A program made the translations under genes and the position numbers. Below, piece after piece: positions 9,098 to 17,423 of a stretch of 64,000 nucleotides of DNA; positions within the stretch are counted from its first letter, which is position 1; each line of letters begins with the position of its first letter. The stretch comes from Natrarchaeobaculum aegyptiacum (lineage in GTDB: Archaea > Halobacteriota > Halobacteria > Halobacteriales > Natrialbaceae), in NCBI RefSeq assembly GCF_002156705.1, contig NZ_CP019893.1, positions 2,790,001-2,854,000 of the forward strand. Reading direction: 5' to 3'. The notes beneath the pieces were generated by a model that saw nothing but the letters and a program-made list of their open reading frames with translations, was not told the DNA's origin and searched no databases.

Positions 9098-9128
9098 CCA
9101 AATTTATTCAATATGTGATATATTATTG
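9098..9128 (-). promoter_or_regulatory. Promoter and possible operator of the lrp gene
   Basis: On the minus strand AATAAATTT forms a TATA box about 40 bases before the lrp ATG. Immediately upstream (9110-9128) is an AT-rich, partly palindromic stretch beginning CAATAT and ending TATTATTG, a reasonable Lrp-type operator. This is an inference from position and symmetry. Confidence 0.45.
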
Positions 9129-9346
9129 ACGCTTACGGTGTGTCCGGAACAGTCCCCTCTGTGTCACCTGCTCTCCGGACCTCGAGTGAGCGACCATCGC
9201 TTTCCAACGATCGACCGCCGGTTCGTCCGGGCGCGGTGATCGTTCAGGGCGGAGACGATGTCGTCTGTCCACCACAGGTACTGCGAATCGACGGACCGAG
9301 TTCGACGAAGGGAACGTTTTTGCCGCCCCGCTTCGACGGGGGCCAC

Positions 9347-9637
9347 ATGAGCGATTTCGACCTCGACCTGCGGACGGCCGAGGAACACATCGAGGAAGAC
9401 CTCGAGATCGAGGGGAGCATCGTTCTCGACGTCCTCGACGGCACGACGGCCGACGACGAGTGGCTCGAGACCCTCTCGAACGGGAACGTCCTCGTCCTTT
9501 GCGTCGAAGGCGAGGTGAACGAACTGGCCTCCGGGTTCGCTCGTGACGTCAGAGAAGCCGGCGGCAATCTCGTACACTTCCGCGGTTTTCTCGTCGTCAC
9601 GCCGCCGGGCGTCGACGTGAACACCGATCGATTGTAG
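9347..9637 (+). CDS. Conserved haloarchaeal protein (DUF5779-like)
   Basis: A 96-residue acidic protein with a compact alpha-beta pattern: IEGSIVLDVLDGT, NGNVLVLCVEGEVNELASGF, and GGNLVHFRGFLVVTPPGVD near the end. It resembles the small haloarchaeal family DUF5779, for which I know no function. The start is the ATG after the CGTTTTTGCC TATA-like stretch; the open frame upstream is not protein-like. Confidence 0.6.
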   Translation: MSDFDLDLRTAEEHIEEDLEIEGSIVLDVLDGTTADDEWLETLSNGNVLVLCVEGEVNELASGFARDVREAGGNLVHFRGFLVVTPPGVDVNTDRL

Positions 9638-9680
9638 TCCCGACTCCGGCCGAAAACGCGAGTGCGGGCAGGTCACCTCC

Positions 9681-10178
9681 TCAGCTCGAGGCCTCGAGTT
9701 CGCCGTAGTCGAACGCCTCACCCCTCTCAGAGAGGGTCTCGAGTTCGTCTTGCTCCTCACGAAGCGTCTCCTCGAGGGTGTCTGCGGCGTCGTCCATCCC
9801 TAGCTGGTCGGCCATCGGGATCAGGTTCCCGTAAGTGGCAATCTCGTAGTGTTCTGCTTTCTGTCCTGCGGCGATGTTGAACCGCTCGATCGCCTCGTCG
9901 CTGGGGTCCTGATCCATGAACTCCTCGTGGGCCTCGATCATTCCCTCGATAACGGGGTCCTCTGTGGCCTCGGCCTCGGCGTCGAGATGTTCGAACACCT
10001 GCTCGATGCGGTCGACGTGCGTCTGGGTCTCTTCGCGGTGTTCGGCGAACCCGCTCGTAAGCTCCTCGCTCGAGGACGTTTGCTCGAGCTCTTCGAGGGC
10101 GTCGAGGAGCCGCTGTTCGGTGTAATAGGCGTGGCTCAGGCCGGATACGAAGAGGTCTTCGGTGGTGTCGATAGGCAT
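9681..10178 (-). CDS. DUF892 ferritin-like protein (YciE/YciF type)
   Basis: A 165-residue all-helical protein of the DUF892 family, ferritin-like four-helix bundles linked to stress responses. Recognisable segments are FVSGLSHAYYTEQRLLDALEE at the start, HREETQTHVDRIEQVFEHL in the middle and AEHYEIATYGNLIPMADQLG in the third helix; Glu and His residues at these places match the usual metal-binding pattern. The start is set at the ATG before PIDTTEDL, the family N-terminus. Confidence 0.8.
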   Translation of the reverse strand: MPIDTTEDLFVSGLSHAYYTEQRLLDALEELEQTSSSEELTSGFAEHREETQTHVDRIEQVFEHLDAEAEATEDPVIEGMIEAHEEFMDQDPSDEAIERFNIAAGQKAEHYEIATYGNLIPMADQLGMDDAADTLEETLREEQDELETLSERGEAFDYGELEASS

Positions 10179-10279
10179 GGGCGATCCACCTGGTCGGACA
10201 GCGGTGTCGTCGAAAAGTCGCTGGCTTGCGAGAGGCAGGCGTCTCGAGCGACGGCGAGAGCGAGTCGCTACCGATCGAT

Positions 10280-10966
10280 TCAAATCCTGAACGTCAGGAC
10301 GTGCCCGTCCGGATCTCTGACGACGACCTGTTCGTCGTCGACCCGATCAACCTGGCTGACGTCGTCGCTCACCGCCTCGAGGGCTGCGGTCGGTTCGCTG
10401 GTCTCGAACCCGAGGTCGACGTGAACGCCGCCGCGAGCGTCCGCGATACCGAGGTGGGGTTCCCAGAGTTCCAGCGCCATCGGCCCGTTCATCCGGACTC
10501 GCGTGCGGTCGTCGCCGGCGTCGACCGTCTCGAACCCGAGTGCCGCGTAAAACGCCTCCGACCGGTCGAGGTCCTCGACCTCGAGGACGACCTCGAAGAT
10601 TCCGTCGATTCCCGGTCCCGCGACGTCCTGCTGGCCGAGTTCGACGCAGTTTCCGTCCGGGTCGTAGAGGTACAGCGACCTCGCGGGCCCGAACTGGGCC
10701 TCCTCGAGCTCGTAGCCCTGATCCTCGAGTCGGTCCCACCACTCGTCGTATTCGGCCCCGGGGATCGAGAAGGCGTAGTGGGTGTGGAGCCCGCCGCGCG
10801 GTACGTCAGTCGGTCGACGCAGGACGAGGTCGGTCTCGCCGGCCCCGAAGACGAGTTCGGCGTCTCGATCCGCGATCGGCGACAGTTCGAGCGTCTCCTC
10901 GTAGAACGAGCGGGCACGGTCGAGGTACTTGACCTCGAGTGCGAGCCAGGCGAGGCGGCTGAGCAT
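10280..10966 (-). CDS. Two-domain VOC (glyoxalase-like) protein
   Basis: Protein with two vicinal-oxygen-chelate domains in tandem, 228 residues, comparable to ring-cleavage dioxygenases and glyoxalase-like proteins. Domain 1 covers roughly residues 1-118 (ends YLYDPDGNCVELGQQ) and domain 2 residues 124-228 (begins FEVVLEVEDLDRSEAFYAAL, ends VVVRDPDGHVLTFRI). Candidate metal ligands are His and Glu in HTHYAF, NCVELG and HVDLGF. The substrate is unknown. It is divergent from the next gene, with about 130 bases between. Confidence 0.75.
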   Translation of the reverse strand: MLSRLAWLALEVKYLDRARSFYEETLELSPIADRDAELVFGAGETDLVLRRPTDVPRGGLHTHYAFSIPGAEYDEWWDRLEDQGYELEEAQFGPARSLYLYDPDGNCVELGQQDVAGPGIDGIFEVVLEVEDLDRSEAFYAALGFETVDAGDDRTRVRMNGPMALELWEPHLGIADARGGVHVDLGFETSEPTAALEAVSDDVSQVDRVDDEQVVVRDPDGHVLTFRI

Positions 10967-11099
10967 ACCCTTGCGTACACCCGACGGGGCCAAAGAACCG
11001 TCGCTGGAACTCGAACGGCGGACTCGGGATCGAGGTCCACGCGTGATAGCCAGCATACGTGGGAGGGACGTTTATGCGGCTCACGGAGGTACTACCGCT

Positions 11100-11783
11100 A
11101 TGACCCTTCGCGTCGACGAGCGTGCGACCGATTTCGAGGAGATCGACCGGTACGATCACGGCGTCGGCTGGATCGCCCATCCCGGCGAGCGCATGGAGCG
11201 GGCGAGCCACGCCATCGTCGTCGATGGCGACGTATGGGTGATCGATCCCGTCGACGCCGACGGTCTCGACGACCTCTTTGCCGAGTTCGGCGAGGTCGCT
11301 GGCGTCGTCGTCCTCCTCGACCGACACACGCGAGATGCAGCCGCGATCGCGAACCGTCACGACGTGGCGGTCTCCCTCCCCCGGCACTTTACCGGCGTGA
11401 CGAGTGACCTCGGCGCTCGCGTCGTCCGATTCGAAGACGAACTCGCCGAGACTGGAATTCAGGCCCACACCGTGGTCGACAACCGGTTCTGGCAGGAGGT
11501 GGCGCTCTACGACAGTCGAGACGGGACGCTGGTCGTCCCGGAGTCCGTCGGGACGGCCGCGTACTTTCGTGCTGACGACGAGGAACTCGGTGTCCACCCG
11601 ATGCGACGGGCCGTTCCGCCGCGGCGCCGACTCGGTCGATTCGCCCCCAGACGCGTGCTCGTCGGGCACGGCGAGGGCGTCACCGAGGACGCGACCGCGG
11701 CCCTGCAGGACGCACTCTCGGGGGCTCGTCGACGCGCACCACGGGTGTACGCGCAGGCGGCTCGAGCCTTCCTCCCGTTTTGA
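11100..11783 (+). CDS. Hypothetical protein, possible metallo-hydrolase fold
   Basis: A 227-residue haloarchaeal protein. The early part (GVGWIAHPGERMERASHAIVV, then WVIDPVDADGL) resembles the opening strands of metallo-beta-lactamase-fold proteins, but the HxHxDH metal motif is absent, so a non-catalytic relative is more likely. The C-terminal half has a late VLVGHGEGV motif, similar to the end of that fold. A TATA-like TTTATGCGG sits about 28 bases before the ATG. Function is unknown. Confidence 0.6.
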   Translation: MTLRVDERATDFEEIDRYDHGVGWIAHPGERMERASHAIVVDGDVWVIDPVDADGLDDLFAEFGEVAGVVVLLDRHTRDAAAIANRHDVAVSLPRHFTGVTSDLGARVVRFEDELAETGIQAHTVVDNRFWQEVALYDSRDGTLVVPESVGTAAYFRADDEELGVHPMRRAVPPRRRLGRFAPRRVLVGHGEGVTEDATAALQDALSGARRRAPRVYAQAARAFLPF

Positions 11784-11880
11784 CCCGCCCGAATTGCCGA
11801 TTCGACGCCGATCTTGCCCCTCCTCGAGGGGGATACTCGCAAGTGATACAGCTAACTCCCGTGAGCCCCTACAAGTCCAC

Positions 11881-12312
11881 GTGGTCTACATCACGCGGGC
11901 GCTCGTCGAGGTACTCTGTAATCTCGCGAGCGACGCCGAACCGAACCAGGTGACGACCGGCGTGTCGGTCTCACCCGCGCGGTACCTCGAGGGGGCGTGG
12001 GACCTCCCGCCGGAGACGCCGGTCTTTACGGACTTTTACTTCCCGACCGACCGGAACTCTGTCAACGCGGTTTTCGGCGTCGACCTGGCGACGCCGGCGC
12101 GGTCGGCAGAGGGCCGCTTCGTCTCTCATCCGACGGGCGAGCTTCAGGTGACGAAACGGGACGACCTCTCCCAGGTGATCTTCGTCGCGGTCCCGCCGTG
12201 GACTTCCGACGGGGCGTCGTTCGCGGCGTTCGATCGGTTCGGCTCGCGACGCGAGCTCGAGATCGTCGACGCGGCACCGCCGGAGCTGTCGCCGTCGGGT
12301 GACGATGGCTGA
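11881..12312 (+). CDS. Conserved haloarchaeal hypothetical protein
   Basis: A 143-residue protein beginning at a likely GTG (MVYITRALVEVLCNLASDA). It has a beta-rich centre (FTDFYFPTDRNSVNAVFGVDL, then GRFVSHPTGELQVTKRDDL) and a VIFVAVPPW strand. I do not recognise a characterised family. It follows the preceding gene by about 100 bases on the same strand and may share a transcript. Confidence 0.6.
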   Translation: MVYITRALVEVLCNLASDAEPNQVTTGVSVSPARYLEGAWDLPPETPVFTDFYFPTDRNSVNAVFGVDLATPARSAEGRFVSHPTGELQVTKRDDLSQVIFVAVPPWTSDGASFAAFDRFGSRRELEIVDAAPPELSPSGDDG

Positions 12313-12374
12313 TGAGTGCGCCGGAGACCGGGAACACTCGAGGAGCGACGGCGGGGAAAAAACGGCGAGGTCGA

Positions 12375-12491
12375 TCAGTTTCCTGACGGCGTCGGGAAGC
12401 CGCCGTCGATGATCCGGTCGACGATCCCGCGGCTCGGTCGCTCGTCCTGTTCCTCGTCGTCTCGAGTCGGGAAGTTCGGGACGTGTGGCAC
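12375..12491 (-). CDS. Possible 38-residue small protein
   Basis: A short frame starting at GTG reads like a true haloarchaeal peptide: PHVPNFPTRDDEEQDERPSR, then GIVDRIIDGGFPTPSGN before the stop. The composition is acidic and differs from the arginine-rich shadow frames around it. It may be a small gene or the end of a decayed one, because a frame extension upstream has no good start. Confidence 0.3.
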   Translation of the reverse strand: MPHVPNFPTRDDEEQDERPSRGIVDRIIDGGFPTPSGN

Positions 12492-12599
12492 GCGGATCGA
12501 CCTCCGGTCGCCGCTCGGAACTCGCGGTTGAAAACGGCTGGGGCGACGAGTGCCGGCGTTCGAGCTCGGTCCCGTTCGACGCCCGTCACAGTCGCTCGA

Positions 12600-12809
12600 T
12601 CACTCGAGGTAGCCGAGACTGCGCAACTGGTCTGTGATCTCCTCGAACTCGGCTTCGGTGAGTTCGCCGCGTTTCTGGTGCTGGATGACGATGCTGCGCA
12701 GGAGAAAGCGTACCAGGTCGCTCGTACTCTGGAAGCTCGTCCCTTCGATGGTCTCGTCGACGCGCTCGGCGAGTTCCTTCGGGATGGAGACCGTCGTGTA
12801 CTCGGTCAT
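12600..12809 (-). CDS. Ribbon-helix-helix (CopG-like) regulator
   Basis: A 69-residue DNA-binding protein. The N-terminal strand and helix (YTTVSIPKELAERVDETIEG) and the second helix (STSDLVRFLLRSIVIQH) are the pattern of ribbon-helix-helix proteins, common in haloarchaea as free-standing regulators. The C-terminal 20 residues are acidic. No toxin partner is adjacent. The start is the ATG at the family N-terminus. Confidence 0.75.
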   Translation of the reverse strand: MTEYTTVSIPKELAERVDETIEGTSFQSTSDLVRFLLRSIVIQHQKRGELTEAEFEEITDQLRSLGYLE

Positions 12810-12901
12810 ACCGGATGGTCCGTCGCCAGCGCCTAATGCGTACCGACGCGGGGCCGACGGCCTTCGTAGCGATTTTGCCGGATGAGCCAGAATCGGGTGC
12901 C

Positions 12902-13231
12902 ATGGGAGTTCGGCCACCCTCGAACGGAGACGACGACGAACCGAAGAGCGTCGAGTTCGGCATCGCAGCCGTCGACGCCCGCCTCCGGGACTCGGATCTC
13001 TCGTTTCCGGCGACGAGAGACGACGTCGCGGCGGAGCTCGGCCACGAACGCATCCCCTACGACGTCCACGGCAACGACGTGGCGTTAGGCGAAATGCTCG
13101 ACGAAGTCGACGCCCGCGAGTTTCGCTCCCGGCAGGAACTGCTCAACGAACTTCACGAACCGTTCGAGACCTACCGTCAGGAGCACTCCGGTGGCGTCTT
13201 TCAGCAGGTTCGATCGATGCTTCCGTTCTAG
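12902..13231 (+). CDS. DUF5789-like haloarchaeal protein
   Basis: A 109-residue acidic protein resembling the DUF5789 group of small haloarchaeal proteins. Visible segments are EFGIAAVDARLRDSDLSFPA, then GHERIPYDVHGNDVALGEML, a helical REFRSRQELLNELHEPFE, and an end at QQVRSMLPF. Its role is unknown. The ATG chosen follows an AT-poor leader; an ATG about 20 codons earlier is possible. Confidence 0.55.
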   Translation: MGVRPPSNGDDDEPKSVEFGIAAVDARLRDSDLSFPATRDDVAAELGHERIPYDVHGNDVALGEMLDEVDAREFRSRQELLNELHEPFETYRQEHSGGVFQQVRSMLPF

Positions 13232-13254
13232 CGGCTATACGGGTTCTTTTCCGA

Positions 13255-14268
13255 TCAGTCGTCGTCGTTGCCCTGCCGTGCCTCCCGGGTAATCTGCTCG
13301 AGCCGCCGACGCTGTTCCCGGTGGAGGGTGACGAGCATGTCCGAGAGGACGCCGAACATCAACAACTGGACCCCGAGCAGGATCGCCGCCGCGGAGACGA
13401 GCGCGAGGATCTCGTGGCCAGCACCGTACTGGATCCACCGCCACAGCACGTAACTCGCGATCACTCCACCGGCGAGGATGCCAGCGACGCCGAGGCTCCC
13501 GAAGTAAAACAGCGGGTTGTTGGTCTTGGCGAGCGAGTAGAGCGCGAGGATGATCGTGCCGCCGTCTTTGATCGGGTGGAGGTTGGTCTCTGATTCCTCC
13601 GGGCGAGCGCTGTAACTGACCGGGACGACCGTCGTGTCGACGCCGTGTTTGACGCACTCGACGGCGAGTTCGGTCTCGATCGTGAAGCCATCTGAGTCGA
13701 GTGCGAGTCGCTCGAACGACTCGACGGTAAAGGCCCGGTAGCCAGAGAGAATGTCGTCGTAATCGGCGCCGTGGATGAACCGGAACGCCCGGTTGATCAT
13801 TCGGTTGCCAAAGCCGTTCAGCGCCTTCATCGCGTCGTCGTCCATGTCGGCAAAGCGGTTGCCGATGACGTGTTCGTAGCCGTGGGCCAGCGGCTCGAGC
13901 ATCGTCTCGGCATCTTCGGGGTCGTAGGTCCCGTCGCCGTCGAGCATCAACACGTACGGGACGTCGACGTACCGCATCGCCTCTCTGACGGCCTGTCCCT
14001 TCCCGTCGCCGGACTGGACGAACACTTCGGCCCCACGGTCGCGGGCAATCTCTCTGGTGTCGTCCTCGGAACCGCCGTCGACGACGAGGACGTTCGTGTA
14101 TCCCTCGTCGTGAAAGCCGTCGATCACGTCCCCGATCGTGGCCGCCTCCTCGAGCGTCGGGATGAGGATACAGACGTCCTCGGCCGAAATATCGCGCGTC
14201 TCGTCGGTCATCGCGACGACCCTGCCGTCGTCGCATCGTCGATCCGCGCGGACCGCGTCGTTCTCCAT
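13255..14268 (-). CDS. aglJ: Dolichyl-phosphate hexosyltransferase AglJ
   Basis: GT2-family glycosyltransferase that attaches the first sugar to dolichyl phosphate for N-glycosylation of S-layer and archaellin proteins. The GT-A fold starts VCILIPTLEEAATIGDVIDG, the nucleotide and metal motif is LMLDGDGTYDPEDA, and a further motif ILSGYRAFTVESFERL follows. Two C-terminal membrane helices (FYFGSLGVAGILAGGVIASY and ILALVSAAAILLGVQLLMF) anchor it. The start may be the ATG 19 codons downstream (14211), closer to known AglJ. Next to aglM, it marks part of a glycosylation locus. Confidence 0.85.
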   Translation of the reverse strand: MENDAVRADRRCDDGRVVAMTDETRDISAEDVCILIPTLEEAATIGDVIDGFHDEGYTNVLVVDGGSEDDTREIARDRGAEVFVQSGDGKGQAVREAMRYVDVPYVLMLDGDGTYDPEDAETMLEPLAHGYEHVIGNRFADMDDDAMKALNGFGNRMINRAFRFIHGADYDDILSGYRAFTVESFERLALDSDGFTIETELAVECVKHGVDTTVVPVSYSARPEESETNLHPIKDGGTIILALYSLAKTNNPLFYFGSLGVAGILAGGVIASYVLWRWIQYGAGHEILALVSAAAILLGVQLLMFGVLSDMLVTLHREQRRRLEQITREARQGNDDD

Positions 14269-14372
14269 CGAGAAAGAATACCCGGCTACGAGCGCAAAAG
14301 GCTACTGGTTAGCCGGTCTTGCGGTTCCGTCCCTGTTCCTGTACACGTGACTGTTTCCGCACCCGCGCCCAG

Positions 14373-15668
14373 TCACCAGGTTAGCCCCTCGTAGACCTCG
14401 AGTGCGTCGGGATCGACGTCGATCCGGCGGCCGTCGACGACGACCTGCCGAGCCATCCCCTCGAACGAGAGGTCGTCGAACTCGGACCAGCCGGTCGCGA
14501 CGACGGCTCCGTCGGCGTCTGCGAGAGCGTCTTTAGCCGAGTCGGCGTACTCGATCTCGAGATCCGGGTACGTCTCCCGGACGTTGTCGATCGCCACGGG
14601 ATCGTAAGCGACCGGCGTCGCGCCGCCGTCGAGCAGGTGGTCGATCACGTCGAGCGCTCGGGACTTCCGGATGTCGTCGGTACCCGGTTTGAACGAGAGG
14701 CCGAGGACGGCAACCCGGGCACCCTCGAGGGCGACGTGGTCGGCGAGCAGATCGACGAGCCGACGCGGCTGGTCGTCGTTGACAGACACGACGGCGTCGA
14801 GCAGTTCGGGGTCGTAGCCCTGCTTGCGGGCACCCGCCCGGAGCGCGTCGACGTCTTTGGGGAAACAGGAGCCACCCCAGCCGAGTCCCGAGCGCATGAA
14901 CTGTTCGGAGATCCGGTCGTCGAGCCCGACGGCCTCGAGCACCTCGTAGGCGTCCGCGCCGTACTCCCTGGCGACGTTGCCGAGTTCGTTCACCAGCGAC
15001 ACCTTCGCCGCGAGGAAGGCGTTGTTGGCGTACTTGATGAGTTCGGCCTCGCGAACGTCGGTCTCGACGAGGGCGGTTTCCTCGCGTTCGAGGATGGGGC
15101 CGTAGAGGTCACGGAGCGTCCCAGCAGCCTCGTCGCTCGTCGCCCCGATCACGACCTTGTCCGGCTCGAGGAAGTCCGAGACGGCAGTCCCCATCCGCAG
15201 GAACTCGGGATTCATCGCCAGCTCGAGGCCCTCCCCAACTGCACGACCGGACGCGGACTCGAGGATCGGGCCGACGACCTCCTCCGTCGTTCCGGGGAGG
15301 ACGGTGCTCTTGACGACGACGAGGTGGTCGTCGTCTCTTTCGGCAAGGGCTTCGCCGAGTGACTGCGTCCCGGCGCGCATGGCGTCCAGCTCGAGGCTGC
15401 CGTCCTCGGCGCTGGGGGTAGGGAGACAGAGGAACGTGAGGTCGGTGTCGCAGACGGCGTCGTAGTCGGTCGTCGCCCGGAGCCGGCCACCGGCGTGGTC
15501 GGCAATCCGCTCGGGGAGGCCGGGTTCGTGGATGGGTGCCTCGCCGGCGTTTACCGTGTCGACGATCTCGGGATCGATCTCGACGTTGACCACTTCGTGG
15601 CCGAGATCCGCGAGACAGGCCGCGATCGTCGTCCCGACGTAGCCGCTCCCGACGATAGAGACGTGCAT
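14373..15668 (-). CDS. aglM: UDP-glucose 6-dehydrogenase AglM
   Basis: NAD-dependent enzyme oxidising UDP-glucose to UDP-glucuronate, the precursor of the acidic sugars in haloarchaeal N-glycans. The protein (431 residues) opens with the Rossmann motif SIVGSGYVGTTIAACLADLG, contains the central dimer domain (ELIKYANNAFLAAKVSLVNE), and the active-site cysteine in SGLGWGGSCFPKD. The C-terminal UDP-binding domain begins ARVAVLGLSFKPGTDDIRKS. Length and order are typical. It lies just upstream of aglJ on the same strand, about 100 bases apart. Confidence 0.9.
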   Translation of the reverse strand: MHVSIVGSGYVGTTIAACLADLGHEVVNVEIDPEIVDTVNAGEAPIHEPGLPERIADHAGGRLRATTDYDAVCDTDLTFLCLPTPSAEDGSLELDAMRAGTQSLGEALAERDDDHLVVVKSTVLPGTTEEVVGPILESASGRAVGEGLELAMNPEFLRMGTAVSDFLEPDKVVIGATSDEAAGTLRDLYGPILEREETALVETDVREAELIKYANNAFLAAKVSLVNELGNVAREYGADAYEVLEAVGLDDRISEQFMRSGLGWGGSCFPKDVDALRAGARKQGYDPELLDAVVSVNDDQPRRLVDLLADHVALEGARVAVLGLSFKPGTDDIRKSRALDVIDHLLDGGATPVAYDPVAIDNVRETYPDLEIEYADSAKDALADADGAVVATGWSEFDDLSFEGMARQVVVDGRRIDVDPDALEVYEGLTW

Positions 15669-15823
15669 ACCGCTCGAGACGAACGGCGGGGATTTGTCGG
15701 TTGTGGGTTTCGCTGGTCGCGTGGCTCCACTCACGCATCGACTCGCAGTCGCTCGCACCCACTGGACGACCGTACCGTCGCTCGAGCACAACACGTTTCC
15801 CCCGCGCTCTCGAGCACTCGTGT

Positions 15824-15937
15824 ATGTCCGCGAGTGACTCATCGTCGGCCGACGACGAGTCCGAGACGACAGCCGAGCACGAGGGTCCGTACGACCGGTA
15901 CGTCGACCGGGTACTCGACCTGCTCAGTTTCTTTTGA
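15824..15937 (+). CDS. Possible 37-residue small protein
   Basis: A short acidic frame: a serine and Asp/Glu-rich start, then YDRYVDRVLDLLSFF as an amphipathic or hydrophobic helix. The style (acidic linker then C-terminal hydrophobic helix) fits small haloarchaeal proteins. It lies divergent from aglM and converges with gdh. Evidence is only composition. Confidence 0.3.
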   Translation: MSASDSSSADDESETTAEHEGPYDRYVDRVLDLLSFF

Positions 15938-15981
15938 CCGTCGCCGTCGGACTCGTTCCGTCGCGTCCCCCATCCCTCGCG

Positions 15982-17304
15982 TCAGGGCCACAGCCCCCGC
16001 GAGTCGTGGGCCTCGGCGATGCGGGAGAGTGCGACCGCGTACGCGCCGTCACGCCAGGTCACGTCTCGATCCTCGACTTCCTCCCGAAGCGCGTTCCAGG
16101 CCGTCACCATCTCGGTCTCGAGTTCCTCGTGAACGCGCTCCAGGCTCCACTTGCGGCGACTGATGTCCTGAAGCCACTCGAAGTAACTGACGGTGACGCC
16201 ACCGGCGTTGGCGAGGATGTCCGGCAGGACCTCGATGCCGCGCTCTTCGAGGATTGCGTCGGCGGCGAACGTGACCGGACCGTTCGCACCCTCGACGACG
16301 AGGTCGGCCCTGATCGCGTCGGCGTTGTCCGCCGTGATGACGTTCCCGACGGCCGCCGGAACGAGAACGTCCACGTCGAGTTCCAGCAACTCGTCGTTCG
16401 AGATGCGGTTTAGCTCCGGGTGCTCCTCGGCGAAGGCGGTGACGGCCTCCGGTTCTTCGTCGTGGGCCGGAATGTCGTCGACCGGGAGGCCGTCCGGGTC
16501 GTAGACACCACCGTTGACGTCGCTCGTGGCCACGACCGTCGCACCCCACTCGTCGAGTCGTCGGGCGGCGTTGGCCCCGACGCTCCCGAAGCCCTGGACC
16601 GCGACTGTCGTGTCTTCGAGTGGCCGGTCGTAGTACTGGCAGGTTTCGCGGGTCACGATGGCGACGCTCCGTCCTGGTGCGCCCTCGCGGCCGTAGGAGC
16701 CGCCGACGACCGGCGGTTTGCCGGTGACGACACCCGGGATGGTCTCGCCTTCCTGCATGCTGTAGGCGTCCATGATCCAGGCCATCGCCTGCGAGTCGGT
16801 GCCCATGTCCGGGGCAGGAATGTCCTTCGTCGGGCCAATTACCTCCCTGATCTCCTGTGTGAACCGGCGTGTAAGTCGTTCTCTCTCGTCTTCACTCAGG
16901 TCCTTCGGGTCGACGACGATCCCTCCTTTCGCGCCGCCGAAGGGGAGGTCCATCACGGCACACTTCCAGGTCATCCACATCGCGAGACCGACGCACTCGT
17001 CCCGGTCGACCCCGGGGTGAAACCGGAGTCCACCCTTGTACGGGCCACGGACGCTGTCGTGCTGGGCGCGATACCCCGTGAAAACGTCCACCGAGCCGTC
17101 GTCACGCTCGAGCGGAACGGTCACCTCCGTCACCGTCGCCGGGTGTGCGAGGCGGTCGCGAAATCGCGGTTCGACGTCGAGCAACGCGGCCGCCCGGTCG
17201 AGTTGGCGGCGGGCCGTCTCGAGGGCGGTTTCGGGTTCAACGCTCCCGTCCGGAGTCCCACGTGACGCGCCGCTTTCCTCGGGTGTCGAGTCTGATGGTT
17301 CCAT
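15982..17304 (-). CDS. gdhB: Glutamate dehydrogenase
   Basis: Hexameric Glu/Leu/Phe/Val-type dehydrogenase interconverting glutamate and 2-oxoglutarate plus ammonia. The 440 residues include the substrate-binding domain with [12 protein letters not shown] and the catalytic lysine region [16 protein letters not shown], and the Rossmann domain with [17 protein letters not shown]. The C-terminal segment [18 protein letters not shown] is the usual family signature. An extra acidic N-terminus of about 25 residues precedes the core. Whether it uses NAD or NADP cannot be decided here. Confidence 0.9.
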   Translation of the reverse strand: MEPSDSTPEESGASRGTPDGSVEPETALETARRQLDRAAALLDVEPRFRDRLAHPATVTEVTVPLERDDGSVDVFTGYRAQHDSVRGPYKGGLRFHPGVDRDECVGLAMWMTWKCAVMDLPFGGAKGGIVVDPKDLSEDERERLTRRFTQEIREVIGPTKDIPAPDMGTDSQAMAWIMDAYSMQEGETIPGVVTGKPPVVGGSYGREGAPGRSVAIVTRETCQYYDRPLEDTTVAVQGFGSVGANAARRLDEWGATVVATSDVNGGVYDPDGLPVDDIPAHDEEPEAVTAFAEEHPELNRISNDELLELDVDVLVPAAVGNVITADNADAIRADLVVEGANGPVTFAADAILEERGIEVLPDILANAGGVTVSYFEWLQDISRRKWSLERVHEELETEMVTAWNALREEVEDRDVTWRDGAYAVALSRIAEAHDSRGLWP

Positions 17305-17366
17305 CGTATCTAGCACGACGGTTGGCAGGCTAAAACCAGTTCGGCCGGCCGACCTCGCCGTGGGCC

Positions 17367-17423
17367 GCGTGCAGTGGCTCACTCGTGTGCTCGCGTCGGC
17401 GGCAGCGTGCAGTGGCTCACTCG
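17367..17423. repeat. 19-bp direct repeat at the kinase 3' end
   Basis: The 19-base sequence GCGTGCAGTGGCTCACTCG occurs at 17367-17385 and again at 17405-17423, 38 bases apart. The second copy includes the stop codon of the sensor kinase. It probably reflects a small duplication. Confidence 0.6.
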